DNA of 8,697 nucleotides from Candidatus Krumholzibacteriia bacterium (GTDB taxonomy: Bacteria; Krumholzibacteriota; Krumholzibacteria; WVZY01; JAKEHA01): the NCBI GenBank assembly GCA_029863355.1, contig JAOTVO010000099.1, positions 1-8,697 on the forward strand, written 5' to 3'. Below the pieces are notes generated by a model, which was given only the letters and a program-made list of their open reading frames with translations, ran no database searches and was not told where the DNA came from. Below, one piece after another: positions 5,334 to 8,697 of this stretch. The position numbers were made by a program, and so were the translations under genes. The stretch's first letter is position 1, and every line of letters begins with the position of its first letter.

Positions 5334-6677
5334 TCACCGGCGCGTGTAGCGCTGGAGAAAAAAGCTGTCGTGGAAGTTCAAGCGCCCGCCCACGCCGATG
5401 GGCGTGTTGCGGTACTTGCGTACGAAGGCGCGGCGCTTGCGCCAGAACATCTCGCGAGCCGTGTCGCCTTGAAAGAGATCTTCGTTCGCGCGCCGATTGT
5501 CGTAGTAGAGATTGTGCGCGATGTAAAACCCCTCGGGCACGGCGTGCAGGGCGAGCGCGCACTGGTGGCAATAGGCCTCGGGATCGTCGTAGTCGGGATT
5601 CTGCGCCGTGTGCACGACGATGTTGCGCGTGAGCCGTCCCGGGGTCTCGTCCGCGGCGAAGGGCTTCGCGCGCGTCACGGAGATGCCGCACGCGCCGCAG
5701 TCGTAGACCACGTTCTCGTCGATCACCGCGCGTGGGGAACCCCTGCCGGCGTCCCAGTAGGCGATGCCCCAGGCGCGCATGCGCTCGATGAAGTTGACGC
5801 GCATCTCCACGTCGGCGTCGACGAAGATGCCCACCCCTTTCCAGTAGCGCCGCACGAGGTTCTTCTCGATCACGGCGCGGGCGTTCCACGTCACCCCGAT
5901 TCCCACCCCGCGGCCGCCGCCCGCCGCGCGGCCCGCGCCGTCTATGCCGTCGATCACGTTGCGCTCGATTACCGCCTCGGCGTCGCGGTAGAGGGCAACG
6001 CCGTCCCACGAGTTGCGCAGGATCTCGCAGTTGCGCAGGTACGTGAACGATTCTTCGCGGCCGCACACGCCCATGATGCCGACGACGACGCGCGCGATGG
6101 TCTCGGCGTCGCCGATGTTGTCGCGGATGACGCAGTCTGCGATGACGACGCTGGAGCGCTGCACGACGATGGCGGCGTCTGTCGCCGCCTGCGCGGTGTC
6201 GCGCTCGCCGCCGGTGACGGTGAGGCCGGAGAGCCCGCAGTCCCGGCACCCGTCGAACCAGATCCCGTAGCCGGCGTGGGTGTGGATCACCGCTTCGCCG
6301 CGCCCGTCGCCCACCAGGTAGATGCCGGTGCCGCTAACCCGCAGCCCCGCGGTCACCGGCACCGGCCGCGCCGGATCTTCGCAGTTCCCGCAGGTCGAGT
6401 CGACGGCGTTTTGCGGCGAGAGGTGGTAGTCGCCCGGCGCGAGGGCGATCTCCACGCCCGCGGCGCCGTCGGGCAGGCCACGGCTGAGGCTCCCGACGGC
6501 CGCCGCCAACTCCCCGGCGCTCGCCACCTCGACGCGCACCCAACGCGCCGGCGCGCCGCCCGGGCGGTCGAACGCGAGCGCGGCGCCGGCGCCGAGCGGG
6601 CAGAAAACGGCCATGGCCGCCCAGACGGCGGCCATGGCCAAGCGAACCCGCGCTGTGCCCGTCGGGCTGCGCGTCAC
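5334..6677 (-). CDS. Secreted right-handed parallel beta-helix protein, Cys-rich
   Basis: The product has 447 residues and starts at GTG. An N-terminal export signal (VRLAMAAVWAAMAVF, cleavage near 35) is followed by a mature region of about 50-80 that resembles the opening of pectate-lyase/NosD-like folds (ELAAAVGSL, then IALAPGDYHL). Irregular beta-helix coils run from about 110 to 390, with recurrent patterns such as VIERNVIDGI, VIEKNLVRRY, VIDENVVYDC and LTRNIVVHT. Four CxxC pairs are visible: CGNC 96-99, CRDC 144-147, CGAC 327-330 and CHQC 370-373. Further single cysteines are at 182, 205 and 217. No polysaccharide-lyase active site is evident, so a carbohydrate-binding, structural or metal-related role is as likely as enzymatic activity. 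The GTG at 6677 is supported by GGGAGG seven bases upstream, inside the end of the preceding gene, and by the 3-bp spacing. Substrate unknown. Confidence 0.86.
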   Translation of the reverse strand: MTRSPTGTARVRLAMAAVWAAMAVFCPLGAGAALAFDRPGGAPARWVRVEVASAGELAAAVGSLSRGLPDGAAGVEIALAPGDYHLSPQNAVDSTCGNCEDPARPVPVTAGLRVSGTGIYLVGDGRGEAVIHTHAGYGIWFDGCRDCGLSGLTVTGGERDTAQAATDAAIVVQRSSVVIADCVIRDNIGDAETIARVVVGIMGVCGREESFTYLRNCEILRNSWDGVALYRDAEAVIERNVIDGIDGAGRAAGGGRGVGIGVTWNARAVIEKNLVRRYWKGVGIFVDADVEMRVNFIERMRAWGIAYWDAGRGSPRAVIDENVVYDCGACGISVTRAKPFAADETPGRLTRNIVVHTAQNPDYDDPEAYCHQCALALHAVPEGFYIAHNLYYDNRRANEDLFQGDTAREMFWRKRRAFVRKYRNTPIGVGGRLNFHDSFFLQRYTRR

Positions 6678-6680
6678 GGA

Positions 6681-7274
6681 CTAGCCTCCCGGACCCCGGT
6701 CGCGGTCGCGGTCCCGGTCCCGGAAGTCGCGGTCGCGGAAGTCGCGGTCACTGCGGTGCTCGCCCTCGCCGCCGCCGCGCCGGCCGCGCCGGCCGCGCCG
6801 GCCCCCGCGGGGCGGATGCACGACGGGAGCCGGCCGCGAGGTGCCCTCTTCGGGCTTGAGCGTGTTGGCCTTGCCGCGCAACCAGCGCTTGAACTCGTAG
6901 ATCAGGTCGAACAAGTCGTTCCACAGCTTGCTGAGGAACGCCAGTACGACACCGGTCACCACGATGCCGACCACCTCGTCGATCAGACCCAGCGTCTTCT
7001 CGGTGGGCGTGACGTAGTCGCGCCACGGGAAGCTCAACCAGCCGAAGAGCCGCGCGGGGCCCTCCGGATTCTGGAGGATGTCGAGGATGTTGGCCCGGAG
7101 GACCGCGGCGAGCGCCACTCCGACCACGACCGCGCGCAGATAGATGCCCCTCATGTTGGCCCAGCGGCCGGCGAGGTCGATGTTGCCGAAACGCCAGTAG
7201 TTCGTCAGCAGGGCCACGAACATGCTGAGCACGCTCAACGTCACCAGGACGGAGCGAAACGAAACAAAGTCCAT
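6681..7274 (-). CDS. Membrane protein with Arg-Gly / Arg-Asp repeat C-terminal tail
   Basis: The product has 197 residues and I do not recognise a named family. Three hydrophobic segments lie at about 7-24, 44-65 and 97-115, followed by an amphipathic stretch (KLWNDLFDLIYEFKRWLRGK, 116-135). From about 146 the protein becomes low-complexity: first a GGRRGRRGRRGGG block, then an alternating Arg-Asp block ending RGPGG. This tail is predicted to be disordered and very highly charged, and resembles RG/RD tails that bind nucleic acid or other polyanions. The start at 7274 is supported by GGAGGAA close upstream and by a good promoter; in-frame extension beyond it crosses the promoter and enters the S9 gene antisense. 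The stop is 3 bp before the beta-helix GTG, and its final Gly codons contain that gene's ribosome-binding site. It is the first gene of the minus-strand run. Confidence 0.82.
   Translation of the reverse strand: MDFVSFRSVLVTLSVLSMFVALLTNYWRFGNIDLAGRWANMRGIYLRAVVVGVALAAVLRANILDILQNPEGPARLFGWLSFPWRDYVTPTEKTLGLIDEVVGIVVTGVVLAFLSKLWNDLFDLIYEFKRWLRGKANTLKPEEGTSRPAPVVHPPRGGRRGRRGRRGGGEGEHRSDRDFRDRDFRDRDRDRDRGPGG
6685..6690 (-). promoter_or_regulatory. Ribosome-binding site for the GTG-started beta-helix gene
   Basis: GGGAGG, within the final Pro-Gly-Gly codons of the RD-tailed gene, lies seven bases before the GTG at 6677. It supports the non-ATG start and suggests coupling to translation of the upstream gene. 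Confidence 0.7.
6721..6749. repeat. 15-bp tandem repeat encoding Arg-Asp-Phe units
   Basis: A 14-base sequence, cggaagtcgcggtc, occurs twice with a period of 15 (6721-6734 and 6736-6749). On the minus strand it encodes the repeated DRDFR units of the membrane-protein tail. It is flanked by shorter cggtc-type repeats (about 6697-6720) that encode further Arg-Asp pairs. Confidence 0.85.
6774..6800. repeat. 9-bp tandem repeat encoding Arg-Gly-Arg units
   Basis: The unit gccgcgccg is present three times in a row. On the minus strand it encodes the RGR-type block of the same tail. Such an in-frame repeat is prone to copy-number change without frameshift. Confidence 0.85.
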
Positions 7275-7314
7275 TGGCTTCCTCCCCCCATAGAAGGGAT
7301 TGTTGAACGCGGTA

Positions 7315-7343
7315 ATACTAGAGCGGGCACCGGGGGGCGTCAA
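7315..7343 (-). promoter_or_regulatory. Sigma-70-like promoter for the membrane/beta-helix/pgeF genes
   Basis: The minus strand reads TTGACG (7338-7343, 5/6 to consensus), a 17-bp spacer, then TAGTAT (7315-7320, 4/6). The transcript would begin near 7308, giving a leader of about 33 nt before the ATG at 7274. It is the best promoter match in the window and supports the start of the membrane gene. Confidence 0.6.
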
Positions 7344-7350
7344 CGGAATG

Positions 7351-7365
7351 ATTGGGATTCCCAAT
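7351..7365. promoter_or_regulatory. Perfect 7+1+7 palindrome, possible operator
   Basis: ATTGGGA-T-TCCCAAT is a perfect inverted repeat in the divergent intergenic region. It overlaps the -35 candidate of the S9 peptidase gene and lies just upstream of the -35 of the minus-strand promoter. A related overlapping pair, GGAAT/ATTCC, is at 7345-7349 and 7364-7368. It could be a binding site for a dimeric regulator that affects one or both genes; no regulator is encoded in the window. Confidence 0.4.
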
Positions 7366-7387
7366 TCCCGAACCATCGGTCTAGAAT
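7358..7387 (+). promoter_or_regulatory. Likely promoter for the S9 peptidase gene
   Basis: On the plus strand TTCCCA (7358-7363, 4/6) is followed by an 18-bp spacer and TAGAAT (7382-7387, 5/6). The start near 7394 would leave a leader of about 34 nt to the ATG at 7428. The -10 match is good and the -35 is modest. Confidence 0.45.
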
Positions 7388-7427
7388 TCCCCGTCCCCCC
7401 GAGAACGGACCCGACTAAGGAGCAGCC

Positions 7428-8697
7428 ATGAGAATGTTCGTCATCCTCGCGCTCGCGTGCACAGCGGCCCACCCTGCCCCCGCGGCGGCGCCCGCGACCC
7501 TCACCGCCAGCGACGTGGTGGCGCTGGAGGCCGCCGGCGAGTTCCATCTTTCCGGCGACGGCCGCTCCCTGGTTTGGGTCAAGACGGCGGCCGACCTCGA
7601 GCGCAACCTCAGGCGTCGCACGGTCTATCTCACGCGCCTGGACGGCCCCGAGACGGTCCAACTCACCCGCGGCGATGACGACCGCGCGCCGCGCTTCTCC
7701 ATCGACGGCGGCAAGGTGGGTTTCGTCGGCAAGCGCGGCAAGGACGCGACGCCTCAGGTCTACGTGCTCGATCTGCGCGGGGGCGAGGCGGAGAAGGTGA
7801 CGAGCGCGGCCACCGGCGTGATTGCCTTCGACTGGCTCGACGCGCACACCATCGTCTATGCGGCGCGGGAGGACTCAACGCTCCGCGAGCGACGCCTGGC
7901 GCGCGACAAGGACGACGTCGTCGTCGTCGCCGACCAGGAGCACTATCCCCCCGTGCGCCTGTTCCGCGTGGACTTCTCCGCCAAAAGGACGGTGCGGATT
8001 ACCACGAACGACGGTGTGATCGAGGAGTTCGCCCTCTCCCCCGACCGGCGGCGCGTGGTCACGCGCGAGAACCAAGACGTCGACTTCGAGTACGACTACC
8101 GCACACCGCCGCGGCAGTTCCTCACCGACCTCGCCACCGGAGCGCGGCGCGAGATCGTGCCGGCGCCCCACGTCGACATCTTCGACTTCAAGTGGGACGC
8201 CGCCGGCAAGGGCTTCTACTGCCGGCGCGACATCGCCAGCGATTCCGCGCGAACGTTCGTCGCCATCTCGCAGCTCTATTACTACGACGTCGAGGCCGAC
8301 TCCCTGCACGCGGTGACCGACGCGTGGCCCCAGGGCCTCGGCGGCGATTACTTCCCCGTGGCCGGCGGCGTGGTGGCGGCGCTGGCCGACGGCGTGCGCG
8401 ACCGCATCGCGTTCGTCGAGTTCGCGCCCGACCGCAGGCCGATCCTGCGCGCACTGCACAGCGACAGGAGCGTGCGCCTGGTCGCCGCGCAGCCCGACGG
8501 CGGCCGGCTCGTCTTCTTCGAGTCCACCGCTTCGACGATCCCCGAGCTGATGAGCGCGCGGATGCGCGACGGCGCCTTCGCCGACAAGCGCCGCGCGATC
8601 GACCTCAACGAGAAGCCCAAGGAGCGGCGGCTCTCGCGTAGCCAGGTTGCGCGCTGGGCCGGGCCGCGCCGCGACACCGTCGAGGGCATCCTCTACT
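7428..8697 (+). CDS. Secreted S9-family serine peptidase (DPP-IV/acylaminoacyl type), N-terminal propeller, 3' truncated
   Basis: The frame is open from the ATG at 7428 to the right edge, giving 423 complete codons without a stop. An AAGGAG ribosome-binding site sits five bases before the ATG. The N-terminus is a short signal peptide (MRMFVILALACTAAHPAPAAA). Next comes LTASDVVALEAAGEFHLSGDGRS, the typical opening of S9 peptidases. Beta-propeller (TolB/WD40-like) blades follow: VYLTRLDG-PETVQLTRGDDDRAPRFSIDGGKVGFVGKRG, VYVLDLRGGEAEKVT, later FALSPDRRRVV and FDFKWDAAGKGFYC. The last visible residues, VARWAGPRRDTVEGILY, match the hinge just before the alpha/beta-hydrolase domain, so the Ser-Asp-His catalytic triad lies beyond the window. 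The expected role is extracytoplasmic cleavage of dipeptides or acyl-amino acids from peptides, in line with the M1 peptidase at the other edge. It is divergently transcribed from the membrane gene. The family is confident, the specificity is not. Confidence 0.9.
   Translation, partial: MRMFVILALACTAAHPAPAAAPATLTASDVVALEAAGEFHLSGDGRSLVWVKTAADLERNLRRRTVYLTRLDGPETVQLTRGDDDRAPRFSIDGGKVGFVGKRGKDATPQVYVLDLRGGEAEKVTSAATGVIAFDWLDAHTIVYAAREDSTLRERRLARDKDDVVVVADQEHYPPVRLFRVDFSAKRTVRITTNDGVIEEFALSPDRRRVVTRENQDVDFEYDYRTPPRQFLTDLATGARREIVPAPHVDIFDFKWDAAGKGFYCRRDIASDSARTFVAISQLYYYDVEADSLHAVTDAWPQGLGGDYFPVAGGVVAALADGVRDRIAFVEFAPDRRPILRALHSDRSVRLVAAQPDGGRLVFFESTASTIPELMSARMRDGAFADKRRAIDLNEKPKERRLSRSQVARWAGPRRDTVEGILY

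Noticed and set aside
3011..5632. Very long plus-strand open frame of 873 codons
   Set aside because: It is antisense to thioredoxin, MBL and pgeF, which all have clear motifs. Its translation is Arg/His/Val/Ala-rich with no domain, as expected from GC-rich codon shadowing.
4797..7418. Second long plus-strand open frame, also 873 codons
   Set aside because: It is antisense to pgeF, the beta-helix and the membrane gene. The equal length to the previous frame is coincidence: the two ranges overlap in different frames and show no shared sequence pattern.
6681..7847. Longer version of the RD-tailed membrane gene starting at 7847
   Set aside because: The extra 191 residues would be antisense to the S9 signal peptide and propeller and would cross both promoters. 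The start at 7274 has a good ribosome-binding site and begins at the first hydrophobic helix.
7911..7929. gacgac/gtcgtc palindromic triplet run in the S9 gene
   Set aside because: It is explained by codons for Asp-Asp followed by four Val in frame; no sign of a functional site.
1..8697. Defence island, CRISPR array, prophage, IS element, tRNA or rRNA
   Set aside because: No repeat-spacer pattern, transposase, integrase, terminal inverted repeats or tRNA-like cloverleaf was recognised. All sequence is accounted for by ordinary coding genes and short gaps.

Overview
The window is a dense, GC-rich bacterial chromosomal segment with ten protein-coding genes. Two of them run off the edges. No RNA gene, insertion sequence, phage gene or CRISPR array was recognised, and no stretch over 160 bases lacks a gene. 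The M1 aminopeptidase at the left ends in a SPNP-type C-terminal domain with a FlgD-like/T9SS-type-A sorting pattern. That ending, together with the GC-rich coding and secreted peptidases, suggests an FCB-group or related candidate phylum (for example Eisenbacteria- or Gemmatimonadota-like). This placement is inference, because no marker gene is present.

Layout. The left edge (3-1169, + strand) holds the C-terminal part of a secreted M1 metallopeptidase. Eight genes then lie on the minus strand and are transcribed right to left from 7274 to 1166: a 3-TM membrane protein with an Arg-Gly/Arg-Asp tail, a secreted Cys-rich beta-helix protein, pgeF (purine nucleoside phosphorylase/laccase-domain), a secreted metallo-beta-lactamase-fold hydrolase, a WCPD-type thioredoxin-fold protein, a DUF2007 zinc-ribbon protein, a 4-TM membrane protein and a HAD hydrolase. 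The right edge (7428-8697, + strand) holds the N-terminal signal peptide and beta-propeller of an S9-family serine peptidase. Its alpha/beta-hydrolase domain lies beyond the window.

Organisation. The minus-strand genes are tightly packed. The membrane/beta-helix pair and the MBL/thioredoxin pair are separated by 3 nt, and the thioredoxin/DUF2007 pair overlaps by 1 nt. In these pairs the ribosome-binding site of the downstream gene sits inside the last codons of the upstream gene, which implies translational coupling. Good sigma-70-like promoters can be read in front of the membrane protein (7315-7343) and the MBL gene (4437-4465), so there are probably at least two transcription units. The 153-bp divergent region 7275-7427 also carries a likely promoter for the S9 peptidase and a perfect 7+1+7 palindrome. 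At the left, M1 and HAD converge and share one CTAG as both stop codons.

Functionally this looks like a mixture of housekeeping and envelope/secretion genes. Secreted M1 and S9 peptidases suggest peptide scavenging. The MBL-thioredoxin-DUF2007 cassette is tightly coupled but has no assignable pathway. I see no convincing evidence for a defence system or mobile system. The best candidates for something undescribed are the coupled monothiol-thioredoxin/zinc-ribbon pair, the RD/RG-tailed membrane protein, and the secreted beta-helix with four CxxC motifs.
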